From assembly GCA_947034885.2 (NCBI GenBank), contig OX344749.2:25249501-25313500 (forward strand): a stretch of DNA of 64,000 nucleotides, written 5' to 3'. A program made the translations under genes and the position numbers. Positions 37,017 through 50,260 of the stretch are shown in pieces. The notes under the pieces are model-generated. The model worked only from the letters and a program-made list of their open reading frames with translations, did not search any database and was not told where the DNA came from. Position 1 is the first letter of the stretch. Every line of letters starts with the position of its first letter. The stretch is from Thuidium tamariscinum (lineage: Eukaryota > Streptophyta > Bryopsida > Hypnales > Thuidiaceae).

Positions 37017-37255
37017 GTTCATTTGGAGTTATTTGTGATTTTCACTTATAAAAAAAATTTCAATTCAACAATAATTGTTAGGTGGATTGTGTAGTAAGTA
37101 TGATAGATTTTTATTTTTATTTTAAGGTTTTTGAAGGTGCATTCTAGTGAGCTAATACAATTTATATTTCTTCATGTCACCTCCAATTCCAAAGAACTCT
37201 TGTATGCAAATTTCTCAAACATTGTAGTAAAGGGCAACATATTAAAAGTAATATA
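37017..37255 (-). repeat. Inverted diverged copy of the interior of the 60.6-kb element
   Basis: TTTGGAGTTATTT, GGTGGATTGTGTA, GTCACCTCCAATTCC and TTCTCAAACATTGT match, on the opposite strand, about 60780-61012. Termini are absent, so this is a fragment. Confidence 0.6.
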
Positions 37256-37558
37256 CATACATTTCTTTTGTTATACTCTCACAATGCCTAGGCAATTTCA
37301 CACCCAAAACTTGCAAGCACACTAATAAACAAGATCTTTTAAACATTTTATAGTTAGATTTTTTTTAAATAAAATAAAATCGCTTCATTGGAGATAACTA
37401 TAAGCCCATTCTCTTTTTTCTTGGGAAAAACATACTAGGGAAGGCTAAGGCTTGTAGGGGTTGATCTTAACCTTGTATTGGAAATATTTAGGGTCATTGA
37501 AATGAGATCATCAAATGCCCAAATTTTTTCTTAAAATTATACAAAGTACAACTTTATA

Positions 37559-37648
37559 CTCCTTGTGTCCCATTAAAAGCTTCCTAATTAGGTTGATTTA
37601 CAATCTTTACAGGAAGAATTTGGGAAGCTTTTAGTGGGACAGAGGGAG
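37559..37648. mobile_element. Stowaway-type MITE (90 bp)
   Basis: TA at 37557-37558 and 37649-37650 flanks inverted ends CTCC(T/C)T(T/C)TGTCCCA, the Tc1/mariner-derived Stowaway signature. The arms extend through TAAAAGCTTCC. It lies about 0.5 kb upstream of the CP12 start codon, where it could influence or mark the promoter. Confidence 0.85.
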
Positions 37649-37650
37649 TA

Positions 37651-38161
37651 TCTATTTCAATGAAACTACTCACCAGTTCAGAATTTCTGGGAATGAAAAT
37701 ATTCCTTACACCATTTGGAAGGGTTTGAGTGGAGCTGCTCTCACCATCATATGCAACTTCATGTGACATAACAGAGTTCATTTACCACGAACAATGAACG
37801 TTCGTTCGGTTACCGATGTGACATTAAAGAGGTCCCAGCGATCTCGTCGACCGCCACCGAGAGTCCGAGTCCATGTGAACGGGATAGACCCAGCAGAGCC
37901 AAGAGAAATGTCTCCGGATAAGGGCAGCACTGGAAAAAACAAAAACCCTGCCCGCCATCCTCCCCACTCCGCATCCACCCCCGCCCTCTTCTTCCTCCGT
38001 TTGCATCGCCAGCTCGCTCCTTCTCGCGCAAATTCTTCTGGAGCCGCACGCGCTCCATTTTGCTACAAGTAGTGCAATTGCAACTCCGCGTCGACCAATT
38101 TGACGAACTTTCATTTCAGTTCGGATCTCCCTTTACTTTGTTTGCTGAAAATTCTGTTGCA
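37651..38161 (+). promoter_or_regulatory. CP12 promoter and 5' UTR region
   Basis: GC rises from about 37.79 kb up to the CP12 start codon. The frame is open upstream of the ATG from 38060 but lacks transit-peptide character there. I cannot place a TATA box with confidence. The palindromic GAACGTTCGTTC near 37796 is notable but unassigned. Confidence 0.4.
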
Positions 38162-39457
38162 ATGGCCGCTGTGACTATGGCTGCGTCGTCGTTGGCGGCC
38201 TTCGTTGCTGCGCCTCTGAACGCGTCCGCTTCGTACTCCGGCGTCTCCAGCGTCCGGGTGGCCTCAGCGCCCTTGAACCTCAGGCGGCGTCTCTCCGTTG
38301 TGGCGATGTCGCAGAACGAGACCAAGAAGACCGATTTGAATGAGAAGGTGCGTGCGGAATGCAGTCTGACCTCCTCGTTTGGCATGTGGGTTTGTGTTTT
38401 CGAGTGTTTCCGTGAGTGGCGTAGAAGAAAATTTTGGAAGTTTTGGAAGTTTGGCGTTTAGGAGAAAAAAATGATGTGTTATTGCGGATTATTGTGGAAA
38501 CTTGAGAGCCGAAAAATCTGCTGTGCGGTGCTGTGATTTTCATGCAATCTCAGAATTGTAAGTAAGATTTTCCTGGAATTGAGTGCTTCCTCTAGATCTG
38601 AGGGAAAGTACTGTTATGTCAAGGAAATGGTATGTTAGGCCTTTGAGTGAGCTTCGTGCGACGTTTGGCCCTTGGTTTTCTGAACCGTAAACCTAACATA
38701 GCATTTCTTTATTCAGTTTTCCATGTTTTGCATGTGTTTTAAGTTTATTGCATCTTTGTGAGAGGTTTAGATGGAAGTTTCTTCTGCTCCAATTTGGCGG
38801 AGACCTGCATGCCACTGTCGCTTTTTGTGGTGGTTTCTGCTGAGAGAAAATGATTTGTGGTTGCTCCTACTTTCTTGTGTGGACTAAGGAGACTGGAGGC
38901 GACGATCGTTCTCTGTGCTTTAATTTTCATGCGATCTTAGAATTCTGGGATTAGCCCTTGCTATACATGAACGTCAGAATTTGTTTTGTATATACATATA
39001 AAATTTTAGCGACTGTGCTGTCGAGAGGTGCGTATGTGAGTAAGTTACGTTTCAAGGCCTGGCCTTTGTCTTTCGGGTGGGATAGACCTTCCGTGGTTCA
39101 TCTTATGCCACATCCCTCCGAAATGGCCTGCATCTCCGGAGAGCGGTTTTTCTTTTGGCAGAGATAGTCGGGACGAATGTTTATACACCCATCCATGACG
39201 GTTTGAAGTATACTCGTCTGGTTTGACAATGTTGATGTATGATGTGTCACCTGCAGATTTCCGAAGCCATTGCCTATGCTCAGAAGGCTTGCGAGGAGGA
39301 TCCGACATCTGCACCATGTGCCGTATCATGGGATGATGTTGAGGAGCTTTCCGCAGCCGCCGCACACCAGAAGGCCTCGAAGAAACAGAGCGACCCGTTG
39401 GAAGAATACTGTGCTGACAACCCCGAGACCGATGAGTGCCGTGTGTACGAGGACTAG
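38162..39457 (+). CDS. CP12: Calvin-cycle regulator CP12, chloroplast precursor
   Basis: CP12 is a small, largely disordered chloroplast-stroma protein. It reversibly ties glyceraldehyde-3-phosphate dehydrogenase and phosphoribulokinase into an inactive complex under oxidising (dark) conditions and frees them when thioredoxin reduces it. Two exons, 38162-38347 and 39257-39457, joined at phase 0 (AAG|GTGCGT and CTGCAG|ATT), give 128 residues. Residues 1 to about 48 are Ala/Ser-rich and Arg-ending, like a plastid transit peptide. The mature part has both cysteine pairs (Cys74/Cys83 and Cys114/Cys123), the SWDDVEEL core (usually AWD.VEEL) and the C-terminal YCADNPETDEC motif, which engages GAPDH. 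Length and motifs are normal, with no breaks. A Stowaway MITE lies about 0.5 kb upstream. Confidence 0.97.
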
Positions 39458-40909
39458 AGCTTTTCAAATTCTTTAATCTGGTATGATTCGTATGACCTTC
39501 ATACTTTTTTTAAATTAATCTCTTAATATTTTGGCTTGTTTGTTGTTGTCACACCCTCATTATACACTTTGTTTGTCTCCACTTCTTTTAACTACGTTTT
39601 CCTCTTGATCTGCGGGGAAGACTTCGTCTATGTCATTTAAGGAAGTGTAAGCCAAAGTGGAACATCGTCCTGGCGGGTTTTAATCTTCTGTATTTTTTTT
39701 TCTGACGCACTTGCTTTCTCTTGCTGTTCGTCTGTGTTTGCAGTGCTCAACAGAAGCCTGTTGCTAGATTGTATACTACATGCGAGAGCTATTGCCGCAT
39801 TAGATTTCGGGACTCTTCGTAGTGCGTAAGCTGTAAAGCCCAAGTTTTTTCAGTGGGAAAAAATCTGTTGCAGGTCGCTTGTTGAGACTTGTGCCCTGTG
39901 TTTTTAATATTGCGCATTTATTGTGATAAAAAGCTGTTGTGAAACGTAAGGTTGGAGTCGTTCTCTTTTCTCCATCATATTGTGGACAGATGTAAGAAAC
40001 CTACATTAGAGAGAAGCATGGGTATGAACCGAAACCTGCTCTGGATCCAGTCACTGAAACATCTATTAATAGGAAGCCTTTGTTGTCACATGTGAGTGGC
40101 AAATTTGATTTGAATATCTATGTGGGAACAATCTGAGCCAGTTGGTTGGGGAGACGCTTCACCACCCTGTTTTCTCTGTTGCAGTTTGCCTGCAACTGTT
40201 TATTGCAAGCACACCATGTTGCTTAGTGAACAGGTAGAGAAGTACAATATAGCTGTTTGTCTCTTGACTGTTCATCACTGGTACCATCCTAGGATCACTA
40301 CTGCAATTAATCAACCAGCAGTGCTTGTTCGTTCTCTTCCCCTGTTATTGTATATCCCTGGTATCAAGAAATTTGTATGATTGTTACTAATTGGCCCTGG
40401 GGTTTTCAAGTTCAAGGATTGTGGCTGAAGCAAAATGTATCGTAAAATCAGAAACCATCCATCTTGTATGATGAGGAACTATGAGAATGACCGTCAACAT
40501 GATAAAAATGATTAGGGCGTATCTTTGGAGTTGTCGAAAGTAGCGCTAGAAGACTCGGTGGTGGTCGAGAGTTTTACCTTTCTCACACTTGTTTGCTGAT
40601 GTATTTTTCCTCCTCCCTATCTTGAACTCTCAGTTTTGTATTCTGTACCTAAATTTTCTATCTTGGGTCTCTGATTCCAAATATGAATTTCAAATTTTCA
40701 AATTTTGTCATCTATGATAAGTATTTATTCTTGAGCTTCTTGTGGTAAAAAGAATTTGAGGGAACTTCGAAATTTTGTACTCATGATGAAGGTTTGGAGT
40801 ACTACAGGAGTAAGGTAGAGTCCTTATCATAGAACCATTGTTACGATTCATGCAAAGTCACATTGGGGGGATTTTTATACATGAATTGTTCCATGTATCT
40901 TTTTTTCTA
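39458..40909. other. CP12 3' UTR and flank
   Basis: T-rich downstream sequence of intermediate GC content. A plus frame at 40120-40380 has no known domain and is not called. Confidence 0.45.
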
Positions 40910-40913
40910 TTAA

Positions 40914-40933
40914 CCCCTAAATGACATTGGAGT
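40914..40933 (+). repeat. Orphan left end of a TTAA/CCCC element
   Basis: TTAA at 40910-40913 followed by CCCCTAAATGACATTGG matches family B-type termini. No right partner was found in the following DNA, so it is a truncated or chance end. Confidence 0.45.
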
Positions 40934-43900
40934 CGTTTCTTGGTCAATGAATAGGGGAGCTCTTTGTAGGGTAGGACAGAATTGCAAGCATTCATCCTTG
41001 GAATTAGGGTGGAAAAAGAAGATCTCCTACAATTTTTTGATTTCTAATGCGCACTTTTGAATTTCTTTAATACCAATGATTCCCATGGTTTTATAACAGA
41101 TGGTTTCTTGAGTTACCCCCCACGTTGTTTAAAGGTTAGGAAATGGTTTGATGTGAAATTCAAGTTTTTTGTGAGTTTGTTTTTCCCCATAACATGTAGA
41201 CCAAAATGCATGAAGTTGATCATTCTTGATTTTGCACACTTTTTGCAAAAAAAATATGAATTGAAGAAGTAAAATTTACTTATCAACTAAAGTGGTAGAC
41301 TTTCCATTTTAATCTCTAAAGTCTTTTCATGACTAAAATGAGTTCTTGTAGTTTAAGAGTAATCTTTAGTAACCTTTTGAATTATGGATTTCTATTATGG
41401 TTCAAAATCACTATCATCTTCATGTCAAGCTTGATTTGTTTCATCCTAGTGGTTTTTGCAATAGGTAAGAAGTCTTGGTTTAGTGAAGAAGCTCAATCAA
41501 TCCTCATAGTAAACAAATTTTCCTTCTTTTATTAGAATTTAAATTATTTTATAGGTGCATACACACAAGAAAAGCTTTGAATTAGTCTATTTTGATTCAC
41601 AAAATGAAATGATCACCAATTATATTTTGAGGGCAATAACAAGTCATGTTCACAAAAATAACATGCTAAGTTCAATTTTTAGTTTATTATTTCCTAGATT
41701 TAGATAAAAACTAAAGTATAGTATATAAATTTTCTACTAAAATGCCCTCACCATCAAATTAACTCATTTCAATTGTTGTCTTGAATTACTAGCCAATTAA
41801 TGATTCTTGCTAATGAGTAAAGTGTTCCACTTCAAAAAATTAATTAAAATTTTGTGGTGATCCTAAATATTTATTTCATTTTGTGTGAGCTTGATCCTTC
41901 AATATAAAGTGCTATTTTCTATTTGATCTTCCCTTTTTCATAAAGATGTAAGATAAACCTCAATTTAGTAAGAAGAAAATACAATGTGATTTGATTGCAT
42001 GCAATTATGCCTTGTCATTCCAATAGACATACAAATTGATTGAAAATTCAAATGCAACTCTATGATTAGAAGTAAACTACAAACCAAAGAGTAGACCTTT
42101 CAAGACTTTCAAAGACATTAGAGGTGATATTTGAACTCTAAAGGGGTTTTTCCTTGTTTGACATACTACTATATTTATTTAGGTAGGTTTAATTAGTCAA
42201 GTATTTATAGAAAGGTCTCTATTTTGCATGAATCCTATCAATGTATCATATCAAATGACAAATGTCTCTTTCACTAAAAACAATATTATAACACCTTTGT
42301 ATTATATGAAGTTCTTCCAATAGCTTTTATTTTAGTCATTGTTGATTTCAAAAATCATTATTTATTGTTAATGAATTCACTCATACATGATAGGTTGGGT
42401 TTAGGGTTCTTGAAAATTTGTAAGTAGGTCACAAGAATAAACTACAAGTTAATCTCCACTTGAATGAGCACCCATTAGATTCAAACTAATATAGTATTGT
42501 TGGAATCTAACACAACTAAATGACATAAGAACTTTAATCACCCAACCAATAGATCGTCCTTCAAGTACAACATTACAAGTTCTAAACATGTATAGGCTAG
42601 TAGCTCAATGTATTTTGAAAAAGAACACTAAATTTTAATATTTTGATCTATCTAATTACTTCCTCTAGAAAGCCCTCTCTTGGGTTCAAATATCTTCTAA
42701 AGAAAATATTGAAATTTTAGAATCTAGTAATATACTTGAGTAAATGATGACATTTGATCAACCTCATACATACTATAGGCATACATCAAGTTCAACAATA
42801 ATTACTTCAAAAAATTAAAACAAAAATTACTCAATAAATATTGGTTTAGTAAGTTGAAAAATATGAATATTATTAATAAGCTATCTAGTTGTTAATACAA
42901 TCATTAGAGCCTTGATACAAGCAACTATAATAAGTGAATAGACATGACCATCCAAGGTCGTACAATGAAGTTGTCAAAATGACCACCTAACAATGACATT
43001 TTATGAAAAATCCTAAATATGCTTTGAAATAAATTCTATTCCCTTCAAGATGCCACAAAGCTTTTGGAAAAGAAATAAATATTATTTAGTGAATAGGTGC
43101 CAAACCTAATATTTGCCAACATTAATTTGAAACTCAAGGATTAATCTAATTCAATATAATATGTTCGAAAAAATCCATTGATGTATTCTTCATGATAGTG
43201 ATACAATAATAGCCTATGCATATCAATGATGCAAATATTTGAAAGTTACAATTCTATACAATATGATCTTTTTTAAACAACCTTAGTATTTCTAATTTTA
43301 GCTCTTAGTGACTAAAAAGATAATCTTCTATACAGACTTCAATTGTAAGCATACTAACAACCATTAAAGCAAATATACATGCTATTGCATGCTTGGACCA
43401 TATTTGAGGTGGAACTTAAAGCAACAAGCTATAAGGTTGGATCCATACCACATCATACTTCTAGTTGTGCATTGGTTCTTAAAATAAAATATCTACTTTT
43501 CTTCTATTAATATTTAAGATTGAATAGCATGTAGCAACAATGGTTTGTTTTCTTAAGAAATATGGAAAAAATGAAACAATTTAGTTGAAAATACTATGGT
43601 TGTGAATTTAGGCAAATGCAAATTGGCCAAAGAAAAAAGAAATTTGGAATGATGTACAATAGAGAGACAAGTGAAAGATAATTTCAAATTATTATAGTAA
43701 AGTTGATGGAAAGGATAGTGAACTTGTCAACCCTAGAATCAAGGAGAATGGAAAGGACTTAATCTCCATTACAAACTTTATAGCATGTGAATATGGTGCA
43801 TTGAAATGCAATAAAGTTAAATTAGTGCCAACTTCTATACCAACCTAGTATGCATAAAATGACAATGAAATGACTTATATCATCAAGAATGTGACCTTTA

Positions 43901-44350
43901 ATATCAAAATGGCACCAAAATAATTTGGCTCAACTTTTTTTATGTCCATAACCAAAATCAAGTTGGCTATTTCTCTATACAAACCACATTGGCTTCATTA
44001 AGGTAGATAAACCTACTACCACCTTGATTTGCAATTTGACTATCTTTAGGTCAATTCCAGAAGGAGCATATATTTTTCTAAGGTAGACTAATTTCATGAG
44101 TAAAAGCCAAATGGAACTATAATTTTCTAATCAAAATTATAATTTCTATGAATCTTTGAAGTGGTCATCCTTGAAATTACAAAACCATCCCTAGACTAGA
44201 GCCATAAACAATGTATCAACTAACTATAACCACCTATTCACATACAAGAATTTCACTAATAATGGAGTGACACATTACTCCATGTTGTCATAGAATCCTT
44301 GATTTGTCATAGAATTCTCATATAGTCATAAAATGATGAGAGTTATAGTT
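40934..44350. other. AT-rich intergenic DNA
   Basis: About 3.4 kb, very AT-rich, with no gene or complete element recognised. Frames such as 41057-41272 and 41329-41535 have no supporting features. Confidence 0.5.
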
Positions 44351-44730
44351 GAAACATCCAAAATCATCCAAATAAGGAATTCAGCATAGTTAGAGGCAGA
44401 TTTCTCTAAAAATAATATTTTTTTAGGATTCACCAATGAAAATCAAGGATATTCATAAAAATTGAAATTTGAATGCCATATGTAATTTCAATGATTTTCC
44501 AAAGTGTTGGCCCCCTAAACCACTGAAATTGTTCAATAGATGCCCCTAAATCTGAATGCTGCTAGAATCAACACTGAGCCAATCAGATTTCGGTATGCAT
44601 CCTTAATATGCATCAACAAATTAGATTCAAGCATTTGGCAAACACATAGAGTGCAATCTAAGGATGGTTTTGGATGAGTCTAGGGTCCAATGCAAGGTTC
44701 AGGTACGACATTGGGTATTTCTCCCTTACG
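44351..44730 (+). repeat. Single arm related to the 22.1-kb foldback
   Basis: GAAACATCC, TTCAGCATAGTTAGAGGC, AAAGTGTTGGCCCCCTA and GGATGAGTCTAGG follow the same order as the arms at 22136-22490 and 22615-22964. No opposing arm is adjacent. Confidence 0.65.
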
Positions 44731-47002
44731 AGGGATTTAGACAGAGATGAGGCTGCGATTAAGTGACAGAATCGAACTCCTCTACTTGATGGGATTGAGA
44801 TATGGGCTGGTCTGACCCAAGCAGAGATTTTATTTAGGGATTTAAATGCCTAAAAATCACAAAAAATAAGTGGGAAGCATCGAAGCCTATAGGAAACTTT
44901 TGAAGAAAATTTGGATGATAATACCAAGTTGCTCCAATTTTTTACAGTAATTTGGATAACATTTCCAATTTTAAATGATATCCATCCAAGTACGTGGATG
45001 AATAGATAGTTCTATCCCAAATATAGATGAATACTCCGAATATTTGGCTGCATCATTTTCTTGTATGTTGTCACTTAACCTTCTCTTAAAACCAAAAACC
45101 AAGCCCACTGGGTCCAAGCACACAAGCAACCCATTCCCTCTTTCGATCATCGAATCATTGTGAGTGTAAATCTACAAGAGGTCACATTAAAAGGTGTCTG
45201 CACCCATGATCTATATGCAAGAGCAAGATTTGTTGGTTCTGTCTATTGGACAGAGACTATGACAACAACTCTTATCAACTATGGTTTATGAAAGCAATCT
45301 ATAACAACATTCACACTACACAACACAATAAGGATTTCGTGGGAGTAGGCATCTGACTGGACTGAGCTTAGGACAGCCACGCGGTCTCACCGTTCTTGCT
45401 CCAGGAGGCGAAGGCATTGCTACAAATTTGCCCTGCGATTCAGTTTGGCAGACGAAAAAACAAATCCAGGAAATGCAGATTAGACAAAGCAAAACTTGCT
45501 AGCACATTGAATATCATTAGAGAGACACAATGACAAAGCAACTTTCTAGATTTCAATCTCCGAGATTTCCTAGCAAAAAAATAACACACGCTGAAACTCA
45601 GAATCAACTCATTCCATGCAGTATACCTCAGCATAGCAAGAAAACAGCTTCCTGTTCCACGTACAAATTATACCAGTACCACCTGTTACAAAAATCGTCA
45701 GAACCTAAACAGTAAATATCTTACGTGCTCAGAGGTTCCAGAGTATTGACAATCTTTCCAGCTATATTACAACTCTGCTAATGCACTTCTATGTTACAAA
45801 AAGCACCTCAGTAACAAATATGCAGCTAATGCCGCTTCGCTCTGCTGAAGACCATTGAAAGGAGTTGTTTACCTTGGTCTCGGCATTCGAAAACTGGAGA
45901 ACAGAAGTTGAGCAAGTGACGCATCATTCGAGCAAGCCAACTGATATATCGTAGAAATTGTCAAATATCCCCCGTAGCCTGATTCGGATTCCTGGAACCC
46001 GCATGAAGAGCACGTCCAGCAGCTGTAGTAAAGGCGAAAGTATTCACATGATCCACAACCCTGAGCAGCATTTAGAAATGCGGCCCCTCGAATATCACTC
46101 TGAAACCAAGGCCAAGGCCAGCCCAGTTCAAAGTAGTTTGGCGGGTAATTTAAACTACTACAAATGACTAGTTCTTCACGTTGACAGACACATCAGATTG
46201 GCTACCTGGAATCAATACTCCAATGAATCCCTGCATCCATGAAGAGCGTTCAGACGCTTCCCAACCAACTACGTTGCCTATTGAGCAAGCCTTCCTGACG
46301 ACGTCCTCATCCTTCACCAACAGAACGCTGCCTCATGGATGACAAAGCTCCAAAGGTTTGCCAGTTTCTCCATCAGATATGCATTGTGAACTGTTTTAAG
46401 AAATGATTCGCCAGGAATCTGTGTCAATATGCGCCATCTCTTCTCGATATACTTAACGCAAGACAAGTTCGACCTAACCACCTCCATCAGATATAGCGGG
46501 CAACCTAAAGTCTCTTACCAAGCACTGTGGCAAATGCTGCCAATCCGCAATAGAAAAAATGAATACCACAATCCAATTTAGAGCCCCTCAACTACTATTA
46601 CCTAGAAAATGTACAGGTCAAACCTGTGTGGTGAGTTCCAACATTCTACCCTAAATGCCTACGGAAAAATTCGCATTCCTCCAGCAGCTCCACCTAAGAC
46701 CAACCAGTGAAAATATTAATGTGCCAGCCTGTCAAGTTGCGCACAAAGGGCTGGATGACGAGGTATCATTTCATTGAAAACAGAGTGCACAGGTATACGG
46801 TTAATAGTCTGCATACACCTAACCGGTTCGAGAGCGTGTAGTGTGGAAGTAAAGCCGACATTAGAAGCGCACCAATCAGCCTTGGAGTCCGAACAGCCAC
46901 ACTAGCTAGCTTGTTCTCGATAATGGGCTTTCGTACAGACTCCCAAGAGCCTTTGCTACTCCTTTGCAAGAATGTAGGGTAGGAATCAAGATAATGGATA
47001 AC
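44731..47002. other. 3' flank of the kinase-like gene
   Basis: GC rises from about 45.3 kb. A minus frame at 46766-46969 could be a downstream exon, but no acceptor keeps phase with the exon before it. This stretch is therefore read as 3' UTR or flank. An alternative donor at 47010-47011 would allow more exons below 47.0 kb. Confidence 0.4.
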
Positions 47003-50000
47003 TCAGCTTACTGAAGGTGCAGAGGTTCCAGATGACTCGGCCATGAACTCCAAACGACCAGATGATAGTTCGTTCTTGCTTGGATCTATACTGAGTGCTC
47101 GTGCCAACCGATGTAGCCAAATGTCATAATCAACAGGATAAGGGGTGCCACAGAGGGTGTCTACATAATCTGCAAAGGCCTTCAGAACAGCAGATACCTC
47201 GCCTAGCTGCTGTTGGATGATTCGCCGGGACCATACCCTATCCCTCCACTGCAAGGCAGCCTCCATACTATCAAACTCAGGAATGATTCCCCCACTGATG
47301 TAATAAAGGAGGTATACCAAACTCTCAGTATCGGAAGCAGGAAAAAGTTTTCCATCTTGTAAAGCTGCTGTAGACGAAAACTGCGGGGACAACGCGGGGC
47401 TGTCTCTCTCCTCTAAAACACCATGACCCCAATCCGACAAAACATAGTAATAGTCCCCATCACTTCCTGTCACTCGAATGACGTGATCCGGGGTGATATC
47501 CCCATGTTGTATTCCAATTGAGCTGGCACTTCGCAGTGCTGATAAACAATCATGACAGATCCGAAGAGCTTCCTCAACAGCAAACAGACCTTCTCTTTCA
47601 ACAACCAAGTCAACAGTCTCTCCGATAGGGGCTGTGACCAAAACAGGAGTTCCACACCAAGGATGATCACAACGACTAGTCGGACTCTTCTTTGAGCATG
47701 GCCCTGGGTGCATAAGTCTGCCGGATGCAATAATCTGAGTCAAAAATTTGCTGGAAACACCCCGTTGTTTCATAATATTTAACACCCGCGTCTGTCTCTG
47801 GACCTGGCCCAAACATTCATAGTGTCATAAAAGTGATTCCGTTAGTATTAATCAGACAAGGTAAATAGAAGATCACTGAAATCCTAGCTGCAGTCATTAT
47901 TAGACTCTAGTGAGATGAAACTGGAAGTTCTGAACATCCTTGGACCTCCAAGCACGGATAAAATCAACGAACAAGAGCACTCCAAGCTAAGAGCATTCAG
48001 TCAAGAATAGAAATCACAGAGAAACTGTCTTCAGCAAAGAAAGGACGAACAGAAAAAGAACGAACCTGATACCAAGTGCTCATATCTTCCCATGATGGCT
48101 CCAACTGCGAGGGATGTGCCCCGACATGGACTGCTAGAGGTTTTCCCACCTCGTCGAGGGAAATCGCACTGTACACGGAAGAATTCCTTCTGCCCAATTG
48201 CTCGTGAATCTGGAAACCTCGTTGCCAATGAGCATCTTCAAGCCATAAAATGGTGCCAGGTTCAAGCTTCATAATGTGATCAGACGTACGTCTATTATCC
48301 ATGTTCTCAACTTCCTGAGACAGTGGGGTAATTTAAGACACGATAATCAAAACCCAACCATTAACAGGAGAACATCGTATTTTCAAGCAAGGCAACAACA
48401 GTTAAAACCTACTATTGAATTACTAAAGATCAAGCACGAGAACAAGCTATCCACTTTCAAGAACCAAACAAGAGGAAAAAAGAAGGAAAAGAATGATCAT
48501 TAGCATCAAGGGCTAATGTCTCTAACCTCTTCTTCTTCCTCTATCTCAAGACTTTGTAGCTGACTGCTGCGTCGAAGCGAATTACTGCGTCGTGACGATC
48601 CAGTTTCACCAGACTCTTGCATCTCAAGGCTCTCACGTTCAATCAGTCTATGCTGCACTCTTTCATTATGCAGAGCTGCCATCTCTGCAAGTGGATTCCT
48701 TGGCGGACCTCGGCACTGTTCAATCGAGTGGAAAATTGCCAGTAATAGTTGCAATGCACCAATGTCTCCCCAATTTGCGTTACCAAACCTATTCCACACT
48801 AATTCCACCGGACATACTGTAACTTCTACATGCTCCATTATCCACTCAGCAGCACACAAATAAACATCGTCTGTATTGGTTTCCAGTTTAGAAACGTCTC
48901 CCTTTAGCCTCACAACCCCACCTTGTCTCGAGTTCACAAACAAAATGTAGGCAGTGTCTCCATTATACTGCACGGATGGCTTCTTCGCTAGAGATCTAGA
49001 TGTAAGCATCAAAAGACCGTGAAACAGAGCACGCCCGATAACCTCTAAAGAAGGGGCCGACTGCAAACCCGTAGAAGAAGTAGCTCCAGTAACATCCTCT
49101 CTAACTTCGACAAACGCGGCAACGTGGTCCCACAGGACGTGTCCCCCTCCTCCACCTGAACCATTTTTGGCAATGATGGCAGCTCCAGGCAGTGTTCCTC
49201 CTGAACCCCTTGAGCTCGCCTTATCCAAAACTAGAGCCTGAAGGTTGCACACGCAAATTAAGAGGTGGTCAGTCAACGTTGCACATGTAGGTCCGAATAG
49301 ATATTCGTATCATTATCAATTGAATAGATTGAGTAATGAATATGACCACCAACATCTCATACACAGCCTTGAAACTAGTCAAGGAAATCAAAGTCAACGC
49401 CAGCCATGCACCATAATGATATCCAGCGGTTGAGGTGATGAAGTAATCAACCAGTTTGTTGAAGTCGACTAGTAATTAAAATCATATCTTGCACTACAAT
49501 AAAACTGGATGAGAATGTTGCGTATTTAGCATACCGAAAGGGACTCGGAAGCAGAGGTATGTGGGCCCATAATGTAAAAAGGCATACGCTCGGATTCTTC
49601 AGGGGCATCCCAAAACGTCTCCCATAGCCTTTGCGTTGCTGTATGCATAAAATCTTCCACAGCAAGATACACGGCAGGCTCTGCAACTAGAGGCAGCAAA
49701 AATTAGACCCCAAAGTAACATCAACCGGCAACATCTACTCACACTGATGGACCATCTAAAATAAGGTAGTTGCCATGACAAACGGATTCACCTGGAGAGG
49801 ACGTGTATGACTGCGAAACCGGCATCCGAAGCAGCTGCTGAAAGGACACACCCACTAATGCATAATCGAGTAACCGAAGTTGATCGACTTGAAAGGGAGA
49901 ATGAAATTTTGTTCTTCCTGAAGGAAGAATCTGAAGTTTCTCTTCAATCCATTCTTGAATCTCAGTGATGAATGCATCAGCGTTCACAAGTTTGCGAGAG

Positions 50001-50260
50001 AATTCCCTGAGTCCCTCTGCAATGGCCAAATCTCTATTTTACACTTGATATCCAATTAAAAAAGTCATAATAATCACCTTTGAACTTGCACGAATATATA
50101 AATGGGGAACACAATTTGGGATAGCCACACTATATTCTAGAGTGATCTGAGAAGGAAATCAAGCTCACACCTAAATCAGCTCGACGAAAACTCCCTTCCC
50201 CTTTACCCTTCCACCTTTCGGACCTGGACGAAGACCCTTCTCCAGATTTGGCGCGCCGTC
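47003..50260 (-). CDS. Kinase-like protein with atypical motifs, six exons (5' end not found)
   Basis: Exons on the minus strand: 50171-50260, 49792-50016, 49535-49680, 48527-49237, 48066-48314 and 47003-47803 (stop TGA). Every junction has GT/AG borders and the phases agree throughout, giving about 739 residues; the first coding exon is missing. The last exon has IQHGDITPDHV where kinases have HRDxxxxN, and LSDWG in place of DFG, then an ASDTESLVYLLYY helix. An earlier exon has WDHVAAFVEV and a GRALFHG helix, and its C-terminal end is Ser/Arg- and Glu-rich, likely disordered. The layout recalls the FunK1 type of fungal kinase, but this is only my impression. Catalysis is uncertain because the metal and Asn positions are altered. 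Function unknown. Confidence 0.75.

Noticed and set aside
37810..38543. Minus-strand frames across the CP12 promoter and first exon
   Set aside because: They lie opposite the well-supported CP12 exon and have no protein-like features.
46766..46969. Seventh exon of the kinase-like gene
   Set aside because: The frame is open and has a reasonable donor, but no acceptor gives the phase required by the preceding exon.
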